A stretch of DNA of 37,664 bases from Crocinitomicaceae bacterium (GTDB lineage Bacteria > Bacteroidota > Bacteroidia > Flavobacteriales_D > Crocinitomicaceae): NCBI GenBank assembly GCA_030730025.1, contig JANQWC010000016.1, positions 1 through 37,664 on the forward strand, written 5' to 3'. This document shows positions 1-8,033 of this stretch, piece after piece. Below the pieces are notes generated by a model. That model was not told the DNA's origin and did no database searches. It worked only from the letters and a program-made list of their open reading frames with translations. A program made the translations under genes and the position numbers. Numbering within the stretch: the stretch's first letter is position 1; each line of letters opens with the position of its first letter.

Positions 1-43
1 CGCATATGAATTGCTCGCGATGCGCAACAAAGAAGTAGAATAA
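1..43 (+). CDS. C-terminal end of an upstream gene (partial)
   Basis: An open frame enters from the left edge and ends with TAA at 41-43. The visible residues read AYELLAMRNKEVE. Only 13 residues are present, so neither the family nor the reality of the gene can be established. It is listed because the frame is open to the edge and runs in the same direction as the next gene, with a normal intergenic gap of 58 nt. Confidence 0.35.
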   Translation, partial: AYELLAMRNKEVE

Positions 44-66
44 AACAGTACAACTTCAATTTACAG

Positions 67-89
67 ATTCAACTTTCAAATTCAACTTT
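67..89 (+). repeat. Two direct copies of ATTCAACTTT, 13 bp apart
   Basis: The 10-mer ATTCAACTTT occurs at 67-76 and again at 80-89, with a related CTTCAATTTA at 54-63. The block lies just upstream of the lipoprotein ATG at 102. It could be a regulator-binding site or simple AT-rich drift. No TAnnTTTG box is visible here. Confidence 0.35.
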
Positions 90-101
90 AAATCAACATT
101 C

Positions 102-566
102 ATGAAAACAACCAATCTTTTTTTACTTTCCGGACTTTTTCTTGGTCTCATTACGCTAGCTTCTTGTCAAAAATATTTTGCTTGCAACGAAGAAAACATC
201 AGTAGTGTAGGTTCTGATGATTCGCACAACAAAGGCATGAATTGCATGCAGTGTCATGTCTCTACCGGAGAAGGCGAGGGCTGTTTCAATGTAGCGGGTA
301 CCGTCTATCAGGCCGATCTTCAAAACACGGTTTCCTCCGGAAAGGTTGAGCTTTACACGGGTCCGAACGGTTCTGGAACACTCAAATACACAATCGATAT
401 TGACAGCAAAGGAAATTTCTACACAACAGCCAAGGTAGCTTACACTGGTTTGTATCCGAAAGTGACAGGGCCATCTGGTGCCAGCATTTCCATGGGTTCA
501 CCGCTGGGCACAGGTGCTTGTAATACTTGCCATGGCGCAAGCACAGGTAAAATTGCAATTGATTAA
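102..566 (+). CDS. Lipoprotein with two CXXCH haem-attachment motifs
   Basis: The 154-residue product starts with a lipoprotein signal peptide (basic N-terminus, hydrophobic stretch, lipobox LASC with the lipidated Cys at 22). It should therefore be membrane-anchored on the periplasmic side or at the surface. Two c-type haem motifs are visible, CMQCH at 48-52 and CNTCH at 140-144. Between them, about residues 62-125, lies a Gly/Tyr/Thr-rich segment (VAGTVY, VELYTGPNG, GNFYTT) that looks like a small beta-sandwich of the carboxypeptidase-regulatory or Ig-like kind. This is unlike a classic mono-haem cytochrome. Electron transfer is inferred from the motifs only; axial ligands cannot be assigned. 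It is probably monocistronic, with an intrinsic terminator directly downstream. Confidence 0.75.
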   Translation: MKTTNLFLLSGLFLGLITLASCQKYFACNEENISSVGSDDSHNKGMNCMQCHVSTGEGEGCFNVAGTVYQADLQNTVSSGKVELYTGPNGSGTLKYTIDIDSKGNFYTTAKVAYTGLYPKVTGPSGASISMGSPLGTGACNTCHGASTGKIAID

Positions 567-593
567 GCACTAAACCTTTTTGAGCTTCTCAGT

Positions 594-628
594 AGCTCAG
601 TTTGTTTTGGCAAACTGAGCTTTTTTTT
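594..628 (+). terminator. Intrinsic terminator of the haem-motif lipoprotein gene
   Basis: A perfect 11-bp stem is formed by AGCTCAGTTTG (594-604) and CAAACTGAGCT (611-621) around a 6-nt loop, followed by a run of eight T. The T-run is on the plus strand only, so it terminates the rightward gene. The stem covers the last codons and stop codon of the convergent minus-strand gene. Confidence 0.9.
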
Positions 629-1028
629 GTTCAAATAGTTCTGTGAAAGCCGCTTCGTCTTGCGGAGAAATCAAGAGCTCGTCGTATTTGTTGTAGCGCA
701 AAATGAGGCAGTTCCAAGCGGTGCTCATTTTCCAGCCGGCATACAAACCATTTGAAGGCTCCAGTTTGTTGAAGGTGTCATAATAAATCCTTTTCTTGAA
801 ACCCATACTTTGACACAGCAAATGATCTGCTAGAAATGTATAGTGTGTGGTTTTGGGTAAGATCCAAATCATGAAAACCGACAAGACCAACCATATAGAG
901 GTGAGTCCATAGACAGCAGAGAAATCACCTTCAGTGAAGTAGATAAAAAAAGCTACGCCAGCATAGATCGCGAAAACAAAACCTGAAACGGCCCACAAGA
1001 AACCATCTTTTCTGGATTGAAAGCGCAT
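597..1028 (-). CDS. Small membrane protein, probable bacterial PH-like domain
   Basis: The 143-residue protein has two hydrophobic segments near the N-terminus (about residues 10-30 and 42-58). A soluble C-terminal part follows with strands such as HYTFLADHLLCQS and NCLILRYNKYDELLISP, resembling the small bacterial PH-like (YyaB/DUF1200-type) proteins. That assignment is by pattern only. The gene starts 6 nt after the glyA stop, so it is the last gene of an NlpC/P60-glyA-PH run. Its final codons are shared with the terminator of the convergent gene. Confidence 0.65.
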   Translation of the reverse strand: MRFQSRKDGFLWAVSGFVFAIYAGVAFFIYFTEGDFSAVYGLTSIWLVLSVFMIWILPKTTHYTFLADHLLCQSMGFKKRIYYDTFNKLEPSNGLYAGWKMSTAWNCLILRYNKYDELLISPQDEAAFTELFEQKKAQFAKTN

Positions 1029-1034
1029 GGTGGT

Positions 1035-2306
1035 TTACCAAGCAAATAGTGGCTTGCCGCTCATGAGGACATTCACTTCTTTTTTGACAGCGGCGAGGGT
1101 GGCTTCGTCGTTGGCGTTCATGAGTACGCGGTCAATGAGGCTCACAATTTGCGGGATTTCGGAGGTGTTTACGCCTCTAGACGTAATCGCTGGCGTACCG
1201 ATACGGATTCCTGAAGTAACAAACGGCGATTCTGTATCGTAAGGTACCATGTTTTTATTGACAGTGATATCGGCTTTGACCAAAGCATTTTCGGCGTCTT
1301 TGCCGTTGATGCCTTTGGAACGCAAATCGATGAGCATGCTGTGGTTGTCTGTGCCGCCAGAAACGATGTTGTAGCCAAGCTTGACCATTTCAGCTGCAAA
1401 AACAGCTGCGTTGTCGCGCACTTGAGTCATGTAGGTTTTAAACGCAGGATCTAGCGCTTCGCCGAAGGCAACTGCTTTTGCGGCAATGACGTGCTCGAGT
1501 GGCCCGCCTTGAATACCCGGGAAAACCGCTGCATCTAGCAACGCACCCATCGATTTAAGATTGCCGTTGTTCCAGCGCAAGCCAAATGGGTTTTCAAAAT
1601 TGTGGCGCAGCATAATGATGCCTCCTCGTGGCCCACGGAGCGTTTTGTGGGTGGTGGAGGTCACGATATGGCAGTGCTCGAGTGGGTCGTTGAGTAAACC
1701 TGCAGCGATCATGCCAGCAGGGTGGGAGATATCGGCCAAAACGAGGGCGCCAATTTCGTCGGCAACTTTGCGGATGCGCGCGTAATCCCAGTCACGGGAG
1801 TAGGCAGAAGCACCGCAAATGATCATTTTGGGAAGTTCTCTTTTGGCAGTTTCTTCCATGAGGTCGTAGTCGACCAAACCGGTTTCTTTGTCTACACCAT
1901 AGAAGAAAGGCTTGTAAAGTTTGCCTGAAAAATTGACGGGAGAACCATGCGTGAGGTGCCCGCCGTGCGACAGGTCAAAACCTAAGATTTTATCGCCGGG
2001 TTGCAAACAAGCTAAAAATACGGCAGCATTGGCTTGGGCACCAGAGTGCGGCTGCACATTGGCCCAAGTGGCGCCAAAAAGCTGGCAGAGTCTGTCGATC
2101 GCTAATTGCTCGACCTGATCGACGATTTCGCAGCCGCCATAATAGCGTTTGCCCGGCAGGCCTTCTGCGTATTTGTTGGTGAGCACGGAGCCCATGGCTT
2201 GCATCACTTGTTCGCTCACGTAGTTTTCGGAGGCGATGAGTTCAATGCCGTGCGTTTGGCGTTCTTTTTCGGCTTGGATCAGGTTGAATATGGCTTGGTC
2301 TTTCAT
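1035..2306 (-). CDS. glyA: Serine hydroxymethyltransferase
   Basis: A PLP enzyme that interconverts serine and glycine using tetrahydrofolate, supplying one-carbon units in the cytosol. The 423-residue protein has normal family length. The Schiff-base lysine is K221 in [13 protein letters not shown], and the N-terminal [11 protein letters not shown] signature and the LTNKYAEG and GKRYYGG motifs are present. ATG at 2306 (MKDQAIF) is chosen over an in-frame TTG at 2327, because homologues begin close to this point. A near-consensus box GATATTTG lies on the minus strand about 18 nt upstream, so the gene may have its own promoter as well as read-through from the NlpC/P60 gene 35 nt upstream. Confidence 0.97.
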   Translation of the reverse strand: MKDQAIFNLIQAEKERQTHGIELIASENYVSEQVMQAMGSVLTNKYAEGLPGKRYYGGCEIVDQVEQLAIDRLCQLFGATWANVQPHSGAQANAAVFLACLQPGDKILGFDLSHGGHLTHGSPVNFSGKLYKPFFYGVDKETGLVDYDLMEETAKRELPKMIICGASAYSRDWDYARIRKVADEIGALVLADISHPAGMIAAGLLNDPLEHCHIVTSTTHKTLRGPRGGIIMLRHNFENPFGLRWNNGNLKSMGALLDAAVFPGIQGGPLEHVIAAKAVAFGEALDPAFKTYMTQVRDNAAVFAAEMVKLGYNIVSGGTDNHSMLIDLRSKGINGKDAENALVKADITVNKNMVPYDTESPFVTSGIRIGTPAITSRGVNTSEIPQIVSLIDRVLMNANDEATLAAVKKEVNVLMSGKPLFAW

Positions 2307-2341
2307 GGCGTTTAGTATATGTTGCAAATATCGGAAGAATG

Positions 2342-3115
2342 CTAAAATAAGCGTCGAATTTCAAAGAGAGAATGTGTAAAATCTGCAGCGGCCTCATTGA
2401 AAATACCCTCTGCAGTGAGTTGGTCGAGGCGTACTTGCCCAGAGGCGTGCAAAATTTGGCTATCTGGCCCGACAATTCCAACATGATGTATTTTACCGTT
2501 GGCATTTTTGAAAAACGCTAGATCAAGGGGCTGTCGCTCTTCAAAGGCCACCAGGTTTCCGATTTCTGCTTGTTGGTAGGCGTCTCTAGGTAAATTAAAG
2601 TCTAGCTGACGAAAAACGTTCTGCACAAAACCAGAGCAGTCGATGCCAAATACAGATTTGCCACCCCATAGATAAGGCGTATTGAGAAAACTCAGGGCGT
2701 AGTTCCAACTATTAATAGATTTTGCCTCCTGAACTGTGTTGTAGTGAAAATCGCCAATTGAAAATTCAGGAAGACTTCCAATCTGAGACCCACCACTCAA
2801 GATTTGCGCGCCGAACGGACCGTTTATGGTTTGATACTGTTCGTTGGAATAAGTGCTGGCGTCTAGCCAACGGCGGAGTTCTTTTTCGGTCAGGGCCAAG
2901 ACTTGTTTGTGGTCAATATAACCCTCGTAAGCATCTAGAAAACTGCGGATTTTGAGCCATGGTTGGCCGTATGCTAAGATTTCTACGGGCTCGCCAAAGA
3001 GCAATTGCGTCACTTGTTGGGCGCTGTCTTTGGGCTCTTCTCTGACGGGGACAACCGATAACGCGCAAAATGCATAGCGCTGCTGGGCTTCCAACCATTT
3101 GATTTTATCACTCAT
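2342..3115 (-). CDS. NlpC/P60 family cysteine peptidase with SH3-like N-terminus
   Basis: The 257-residue protein has an N-terminal bacterial SH3-like region (about residues 18-75; [21 protein letters not shown]) and a C-terminal NlpC/P60 domain (about 130-257). The catalytic triad is visible as C160 in [10 protein letters not shown]211 in KIHHVGIVG and H223 in ILHASG. The family cleaves peptidoglycan stem peptides (D-Glu to diamino acid). No signal peptide is evident at the chosen ATG, so export is unproven. The open frame extends to 3325 but that part is antisense to surE. ATG at 3115 fits the strict TAAATTTG box 5 nt upstream. It heads the run with glyA and is divergent from surE. Confidence 0.88.
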   Translation of the reverse strand: MSDKIKWLEAQQRYAFCALSVVPVREEPKDSAQQVTQLLFGEPVEILAYGQPWLKIRSFLDAYEGYIDHKQVLALTEKELRRWLDASTYSNEQYQTINGPFGAQILSGGSQIGSLPEFSIGDFHYNTVQEAKSINSWNYALSFLNTPYLWGGKSVFGIDCSGFVQNVFRQLDFNLPRDAYQQAEIGNLVAFEERQPLDLAFFKNANGKIHHVGIVGPDSQILHASGQVRLDQLTAEGIFNEAAADFTHSLFEIRRLF

Positions 3116-3120
3116 TGTGC

Positions 3121-3128
3121 CAAATTTA
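3121..3128 (-). promoter_or_regulatory. -7 promoter box TAAATTTG, 5 nt before the NlpC/P60 ATG
   Basis: Read on the minus strand this matches the Bacteroidota -7 consensus TAnnTTTG exactly and ends 5 nt before the start codon. No convincing -33 TTTG is visible at 17-23 nt. The implied transcript starts within a few bases of the ATG. Confidence 0.65.
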
Positions 3129-3151
3129 GCATTTTCAAGGCGATATTTGAC

Positions 3152-3159
3152 TAATTTTA
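3152..3159 (+). promoter_or_regulatory. -7-like promoter box TAATTTTA, 4 nt before surE
   Basis: It matches seven of eight positions of TAnnTTTG and stands 4 nt before the surE ATG. The 48-nt region between the divergent NlpC/P60 and surE starts thus holds a start-proximal box on each strand. Confidence 0.5.
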
Positions 3160-3163
3160 GACC

Positions 3164-3937
3164 ATGAATAATGGTCGCACACCTCAAATACTCATTACCA
3201 ACGACGACGGCATCAGCGCTAAAGGAATAGCCGCACTTATCGAGGTGGCCAGACCTTTTGGCCAAATCCATGTGCTCGCCCCAGACAAACCGCAGTCCGG
3301 AATGGGTCACGCCATCACCATTCACGATCCCATTCGGATGTTCAAAAGCAATTTGTACCCGGGCACAGAAGCCTACGCTTGCAGCGGCACGCCCGTAGAT
3401 TGCGTCAAACTCGGTATATACGAACTACTCGGCACCAAACCAGATCTCATTTTGTCGGGTATCAATCACGGCGAAAACTCCTCCACCAACGTACTCTATT
3501 CTGGCACCATGTCTGCGGCCATTGAAGGCGCCATGGAAGGGATTCCCTCGTTTGGTTTTTCACTTGCCGATTTCGCTCCCGACGCCGATTTCAGCGCCGC
3601 CCAACACTACATCCAAATTTTACTTGCGCAGTTCTTTGAAAAAGGCTTTGCGCCTTCAATTTGTCTGAACGTTAATGTCCCGAAACTTCCCCTTTCGCAG
3701 ATCAATGGCATTAGGGTTTGCAAGCAAGCACATGCCTACTGGGCCGATCGCTTTGAAAAACGCCAAGACCAATACGGCCGAGATTATTTCTGGCTCACCG
3801 GTGAATTCGCCGACCTCGACCAACGCCCTGACACCGACTTGCATGCGCTCAAAGAGGGCTTTGTGAGTGTCGTCCCGACGCACTTCGACCTCACGGCCTA
3901 TGCGCACCTCAATCATTTTAAATCTTGGGAACAATGA
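3164..3937 (+). CDS. surE: 5'/3'-nucleotidase SurE
   Basis: A metal-dependent phosphatase that dephosphorylates nucleoside 5'- and 3'-monophosphates. The 257-residue protein has the family N-terminal motif ILITNDDGI with metal ligands D14 and D15, S44 in KPQSGMGHAI, and N100 in LSGINHGEN. Length is normal. It opens a tight plus-strand unit: the next gene begins inside its stop codon (ATGA), followed by lpxB and a SpoIID-like gene. Translational coupling is therefore likely across this envelope-related cluster. Confidence 0.96.
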   Translation: MNNGRTPQILITNDDGISAKGIAALIEVARPFGQIHVLAPDKPQSGMGHAITIHDPIRMFKSNLYPGTEAYACSGTPVDCVKLGIYELLGTKPDLILSGINHGENSSTNVLYSGTMSAAIEGAMEGIPSFGFSLADFAPDADFSAAQHYIQILLAQFFEKGFAPSICLNVNVPKLPLSQINGIRVCKQAHAYWADRFEKRQDQYGRDYFWLTGEFADLDQRPDTDLHALKEGFVSVVPTHFDLTAYAHLNHFKSWEQ

Positions 3938-4245
3938 AAAACAACCTCAATTCATCTTTTTTCGTCGGACTCGCCATCGGCGTCTTTTCTCCGCTCATCT
4001 TATTGCCACTGATCGTCTTTGTGCTTTCACAGTCTTATGGTCAGAGTTTTAATTATTTGTGGCAGCAAACGCTGCATTTCCAAGAATTCATGAGCCGCTA
4101 CCTTTCTTTGGGCCTTATTGGCAATTTAGCTTGGTTTTACTTTTTCTTGAACCGCGAGCAATATTTCCATACCCGCGGCATCATTTTTGGCATGCTGCTT
4201 TATGCGCCGTACATGATTTACGTCAATCTAGAGCGCTTATTTTAA
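3934..4245 (+). CDS. Small integral membrane protein between surE and lpxB
   Basis: The 103-residue product contains three likely membrane segments (about residues 8-30, 50-70 and 78-98) and basic and aromatic residues at the boundaries. I do not recognise a named family. ATG at 3934 overlaps the surE stop in an ATGA arrangement and is preferred over an in-frame upstream ATG at 3925. Its stop is separated from the lpxB start codon by one base, so it is co-translated with both neighbours. A role in the envelope is suggested by context only. Confidence 0.8.
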   Translation: MKNNLNSSFFVGLAIGVFSPLILLPLIVFVLSQSYGQSFNYLWQQTLHFQEFMSRYLSLGLIGNLAWFYFFLNREQYFHTRGIIFGMLLYAPYMIYVNLERLF

Positions 4246-4246
4246 A

Positions 4247-5371
4247 TTGAACAATTTGCAGCAAAATCCTTACGTCTACATTGTTTGCGGAGAAGCTTCC
4301 GGCGATTTACATGCCGCCAATTTAGTTGCTGCTTGGCAAAACAACAATCCAACGATCACTTTCAAGGCCTGGGGCGGCGATCGCTTGCGTGCACAAGGTG
4401 TTGAGCTCGAACAGCACATCAGCGCCATGAGTTTTATGGGTTTTATTGAAGTTGTTCAGAATTTAGGAACCATTCGCAAACAGTTCAAGCAGCTGCAACA
4501 ATCTCTATTGGCTCAAAAACCCGATCTTTTGGTTTTGGTAGATTACCCCGGGTTCAATCTGCGGATGGCTAAATGGGCCCACGACCACGGCATCAAAGTA
4601 TTGTATTACATTTCGCCTACGGTTTGGGCCTGGAAACAAAATAGGGTATACACCATTCAAAAGTACGTCACTAAAATGTATTGCATCTTGCCTTTTGAGC
4701 CTGCCTTTTACGCCAAATTCGGTGTAGAGGTAGCTTATTTTGGCCATCCCTTACAAGACGAAATCCAAAGATATAACAGCACCATGAGCAGCGTGCTTTC
4801 ATTTGACAAACCAATTTTGGCCCTTCTTCCAGGATCAAGGCCCCAAGAATTAGCCAAGAAACTACCCCTCATGTTGGCCGCCGCTGCCAAATTCCAAGAG
4901 AGTCATCAAATTGTGGTGGCTTGCGCAAATACCATCCCAAAGGCCGTTTATGAAAGTTATTGCAGTGCATACAGCGTTTTCTTGAGCACCTCGCACACCT
5001 ATGATTTACTTTCTCAAGCAGAGCTCGCCTTAGTGACATCCGGTACCGCAACACTTGAAACAGCCTTGTTTGGCGTTCCACAAGTGGTGTGTTACAAAGG
5101 ATCTGCGCTGTCTATTTGGTTGGCTAGAAAGTTGGTCAAAATCAAATACATATCACTCGTGAACTTGATCTTAAATAAAAGTGCAGTGCCTGAACTCATT
5201 CAAGAAGAATGTACCATTGAAAACATGCAAGCTGCACTCGCCGAACTCTTGCCAGGGCAAGCGCAACGAGCAGTGCAATTAGCCAACTACGCACAACTCC
5301 AAAATCTATTGAAACAATCGGGCGTCAGTGAACGTATCGCACATTCAATGAATTCCTATCTTGCCTCGTGA
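4247..5371 (+). CDS. lpxB: Lipid-A-disaccharide synthase
   Basis: A GT19 glycosyltransferase that joins UDP-2,3-diacylglucosamine and lipid X to make the lipid A disaccharide on the cytoplasmic face of the inner membrane. The 374-residue product has normal length and the hallmarks CGEASGDLHAANL near the N-terminus, the YYISPTVWAWKQNR segment, FGHPLQDE, LLPGSRPQEL and the VTSGTATLETALFGVPQVV donor-binding region. The start is a TTG codon at 4247, one base after the previous stop. No in-frame ATG occurs before the conserved N-terminus, so TTG is the best start. It shows that the organism makes LPS. Confidence 0.96.
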   Translation: MNNLQQNPYVYIVCGEASGDLHAANLVAAWQNNNPTITFKAWGGDRLRAQGVELEQHISAMSFMGFIEVVQNLGTIRKQFKQLQQSLLAQKPDLLVLVDYPGFNLRMAKWAHDHGIKVLYYISPTVWAWKQNRVYTIQKYVTKMYCILPFEPAFYAKFGVEVAYFGHPLQDEIQRYNSTMSSVLSFDKPILALLPGSRPQELAKKLPLMLAAAAKFQESHQIVVACANTIPKAVYESYCSAYSVFLSTSHTYDLLSQAELALVTSGTATLETALFGVPQVVCYKGSALSIWLARKLVKIKYISLVNLILNKSAVPELIQEECTIENMQAALAELLPGQAQRAVQLANYAQLQNLLKQSGVSERIAHSMNSYLAS

Positions 5372-6519
5372 AATTCGTCAATACGCTTTTCTTTTTCTTG
5401 TGTTTTTGGGGGCTTACCTTTGCCCAAAACCTGAGGGTGGGCTTATATACGGCAACAAGTGTCAAGGAATTTCAGTTTGCGATTGGCAGTGGCGGTTATT
5501 TATTGACCGCTACCATGCCAGATGGCCATATTGAAGCGCTTCCGCTCGCTACCTTAGCGCAAGGACGCTTCAAATGCAGTGGCACCATGGTTCAGTATTT
5601 CCAAGGTGGTGTTTTGCGCTTACAGGCACGCCAAATCGAAATGCTGCAATTGGCCCACGAAGACTTCTGCAATTGGTCAGTACCCGCACTTTCTACCAAA
5701 ACACGTGCATACGAAGGCAATTTTGAACTCCGTGTGAGCAAAGGCAATTTATCTTTGGTCAACATCGTTCCGATCGAAACCTACTTAGAAGGTGTGGTTT
5801 CTTGCGAGGGTGGGGCAGGACATCAAAAAGCCTATTACCAAGCCCAAGCCGTGATTTCTCGCACTTATGCACTTCACAACCAAGCGCGCCATCAAAAAGA
5901 AGGTTTCGACCTCTGTGACCGCGTCCATTGCCAGGCCTATTTACACAAGCGCGCGGGCTCTGCGCTCATCGACACCGCTGTTTTTCAGACCCAAGGTGTA
6001 GTTTTACTTGCTGCGTCAGGGCAATATTTCCCCACCTTTTTTCATGCCAACTGCGGTGGGCAAACCTGCGAGCCACAAGATGTCTGGAACGAACAAATTG
6101 ATGGCTTGTCTTCTTTTAGAGATACCTTTTGTGTGCACACCAAACAAGCCACCTGGGTCAAAAGTGTTCCCTTGAAATCCTGGACTTCCTTTTTAACCAA
6201 ACAATACGGTTTTCCGCTAGCTGACTCATTGAGTTATGCGCTCTTACAGGAGTTCAGACAGCCGGCGAGAAGCGCATTTTACTTGCATCCTGTCTACGGC
6301 ATACCGATGCGTGATTTGCGCGAGCAATTCAAATTGAAATCCACTTATTTTGATGCTGTGGTGGTCGGTGAGGAAGTGATTCTTTACGGAAAAGGCTTTG
6401 GCCACGGCGTGGGGCTATGCCAAGAAGGAGCCATGCAAATGGCCAAAAAAGGCTACAGCTATGACCAGATATTACAGTTTTACTATCCCGGTGCGCGTTT
6501 ATCAGAAGTGCCGCATTAG
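5368..6519 (+). CDS. SpoIID/LytB-domain protein (probable lytic transglycosylase)
   Basis: The 383-residue protein has a signal peptide (KFVNTLFFFLCFWGLTFAQ) and a SpoIID-type domain. The core PIETYLEGVVSCEGG followed by YYQAQAVISRTYALHN matches the family, including the glutamate of the active-site region (in VVSCE). A late glycine-rich segment, GKGFGHGVGLCQEGAMQMAKKGY, is also family-typical. SpoIID enzymes cleave denuded peptidoglycan glycan strands. In non-sporulating Bacteroidota the paralogues are presumed cell-wall remodelling factors. The start is a GTG at 5368 overlapping the lpxB stop (GTGA), so it is the last gene of the surE-lpxB unit. Confidence 0.92.
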   Translation: MKFVNTLFFFLCFWGLTFAQNLRVGLYTATSVKEFQFAIGSGGYLLTATMPDGHIEALPLATLAQGRFKCSGTMVQYFQGGVLRLQARQIEMLQLAHEDFCNWSVPALSTKTRAYEGNFELRVSKGNLSLVNIVPIETYLEGVVSCEGGAGHQKAYYQAQAVISRTYALHNQARHQKEGFDLCDRVHCQAYLHKRAGSALIDTAVFQTQGVVLLAASGQYFPTFFHANCGGQTCEPQDVWNEQIDGLSSFRDTFCVHTKQATWVKSVPLKSWTSFLTKQYGFPLADSLSYALLQEFRQPARSAFYLHPVYGIPMRDLREQFKLKSTYFDAVVVGEEVILYGKGFGHGVGLCQEGAMQMAKKGYSYDQILQFYYPGARLSEVPH

Positions 6520-6544
6520 CACGCTATGTACCTTCTGAACGCCT

Positions 6545-6829
6545 CTATTTTTTTGTCACTACAAAAATTTCTTCGTCGTCGCGCTTGAAGAATTTTTCAG
6601 ACCGCGCATACGCCTCGAGTTCGTTGAGGTGATGCAAGCGATAAAGAGTTTTTTTGGTTTGTTTGAGCTGCTCACTCATTTGGGCATCTTGCTGCTCAAT
6701 TTGGGAAAGTTTCCTTTTTTGACGCACCAAAGTGAAAATATCCCAGTCGTCTAAAAAGAGAAAGTAGATGCCAAACACCAAACTGGTGAGGATGTATTTA
6801 TTCTTTAACCAACTGGGGATGCGTTGCAT
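6545..6829 (-). CDS. DivIC/FtsB-like septum formation initiator protein
   Basis: The 94-residue protein has one membrane segment (about residues 11-27), then a coiled coil of about 45 residues rich in K, Q, E and L (residues 38-70), and a short tail. This is the architecture of the FtsB/DivIC family that bridges early and late divisome proteins. It lies 9 nt downstream of an exported protein of unknown function and is convergent with the SpoIID-like gene, with 25 nt between them and no hairpin terminator. Confidence 0.85.
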   Translation of the reverse strand: MQRIPSWLKNKYILTSLVFGIYFLFLDDWDIFTLVRQKRKLSQIEQQDAQMSEQLKQTKKTLYRLHHLNELEAYARSEKFFKRDDEEIFVVTKK

Positions 6830-6838
6830 AGAGGTGGT

Positions 6839-7978
6839 TTATTGTTCTGAGAAACTATTGTATTTCTTTTCGTAAAAAGCAATCCATTCTTTGTCGTACT
6901 CGAACCATTTTTCTGCTTTTTTGAGCATTGGTCTGGCATTGACAGTACTGCTGTCTCTTTTCATGAGCGCTTGTGAGCTCAAGATAAGGCCTACACGCAA
7001 AGCGTCTTTGTCGGCTTGCGTCCAGTTTTCAAAATCTTTGTCGGTGAGGTTCATGAGGTTCGGAAGCTCCGTTTTCCAGATTAAGTTGGCTGTTTTGGCA
7101 TCGCGGTTGTTGTAGCGGATGGCTGCCTCGATGAATTTGATGCCCATTGGGTTTCTGGTAATACTGCTGTAAGATTCACAAGCATCTAGAATTTCAGAAA
7201 GTGTTTCGGCGGTTTTGTCTTTGTTTTTATTGCTGTAAACAATTGGGTAACCCTCTTCCTCGTCTAAGATGTAGCGCACGCCGTTATTGAGAAGTTCGAG
7301 CTGAAAGCCATTTAGCCACATTTTGTGAATTGGCATTTTGAAGACGCCATTTTCGTCGCGCTCAATAGCTGTGGCACACGCGGTGATGGCCTCCTCAAAT
7401 GGATCTTGGATCATTGGGTCTTTGAGGTCCTTGCGGTAAACGCCAAATAGTCCTTTTGCCAAAAAGATGTATGGAGTAGGGTCGTTGGCATATTTTTCTT
7501 TGACGGTGTAGTCACCTGCGCGCTTCACTAATTTGACAAAGTTGGAATCTGCGTGTAACTGCGTGAGTTCGTCGAGGTTGTTGGTGACGGTAATGAAGTT
7601 ATCGTTGTCTACATAAATATCAAATTCTTCTTCTTCGACTTCGCCGTTCTTCAATGTTTTTTTAACGGAGTAAGTGACGTTGAGTGATACAGAATAGTTC
7701 CCCACACGCTTGAAGCTTACTGCGATGATGTCACTTTTTTCATCTCCTTTCGTAAAGTCCCAGTCTTTGCCTTTGACACCGGAGATCACCCATTCGGTGC
7801 TTACTTTTTTGGATCCAGCAGGCGTAAATACGCTGCGCATTTCAACGGAAGTATTTCCTCCTTTTTCGTCGTCGAGGGTAATGACGCGCTTGGATTCTTT
7901 TAAGGTAAGTGTCGGCTTTTGGGCCAAGAGTGAACTACTCAAGATCAAACTAAGGAAGGCTAATAAAAAAAGTTTCAT
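6839..7978 (-). CDS. Exported protein of unknown function
   Basis: The 379-residue product begins with a clear signal peptide (KLFLLAFLSLILSSSLLAQ). ATG at 7978 is preferred over the in-frame ATG at 7996, because it gives a compact signal sequence. Residues about 25-125 look like a PKD/Ig-type beta domain (VGNYSVSLNVTYSV is typical of a PKD core). The rest is mainly helical and could be TPR-like. I do not recognise a named family. It is followed 9 nt later by the DivIC/FtsB-like gene, so the pair is probably co-transcribed. Confidence 0.8.
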   Translation of the reverse strand: MKLFLLAFLSLILSSSLLAQKPTLTLKESKRVITLDDEKGGNTSVEMRSVFTPAGSKKVSTEWVISGVKGKDWDFTKGDEKSDIIAVSFKRVGNYSVSLNVTYSVKKTLKNGEVEEEEFDIYVDNDNFITVTNNLDELTQLHADSNFVKLVKRAGDYTVKEKYANDPTPYIFLAKGLFGVYRKDLKDPMIQDPFEEAITACATAIERDENGVFKMPIHKMWLNGFQLELLNNGVRYILDEEEGYPIVYSNKNKDKTAETLSEILDACESYSSITRNPMGIKFIEAAIRYNNRDAKTANLIWKTELPNLMNLTDKDFENWTQADKDALRVGLILSSQALMKRDSSTVNARPMLKKAEKWFEYDKEWIAFYEKKYNSFSEQ

Positions 7979-8033
7979 TGGTGTTGGTTTTAACATGTCG
8001 AATCAAATGAATTCTCCTCGAAATTAATAAAAT

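Noticed and set aside
3116..3325. N-terminal extension of the NlpC/P60 frame upstream of 3115
   Set aside because: The extra 70 residues are antisense to the start of surE, and a strict promoter box lies 5 nt before the ATG at 3115.
7979..8033. Promoter or terminator between mutB and the 6839-7978 gene
   Set aside because: Only a poor box (TTCATTTG) and no hairpin are visible. Read-through from mutB is equally possible, so no site is called.
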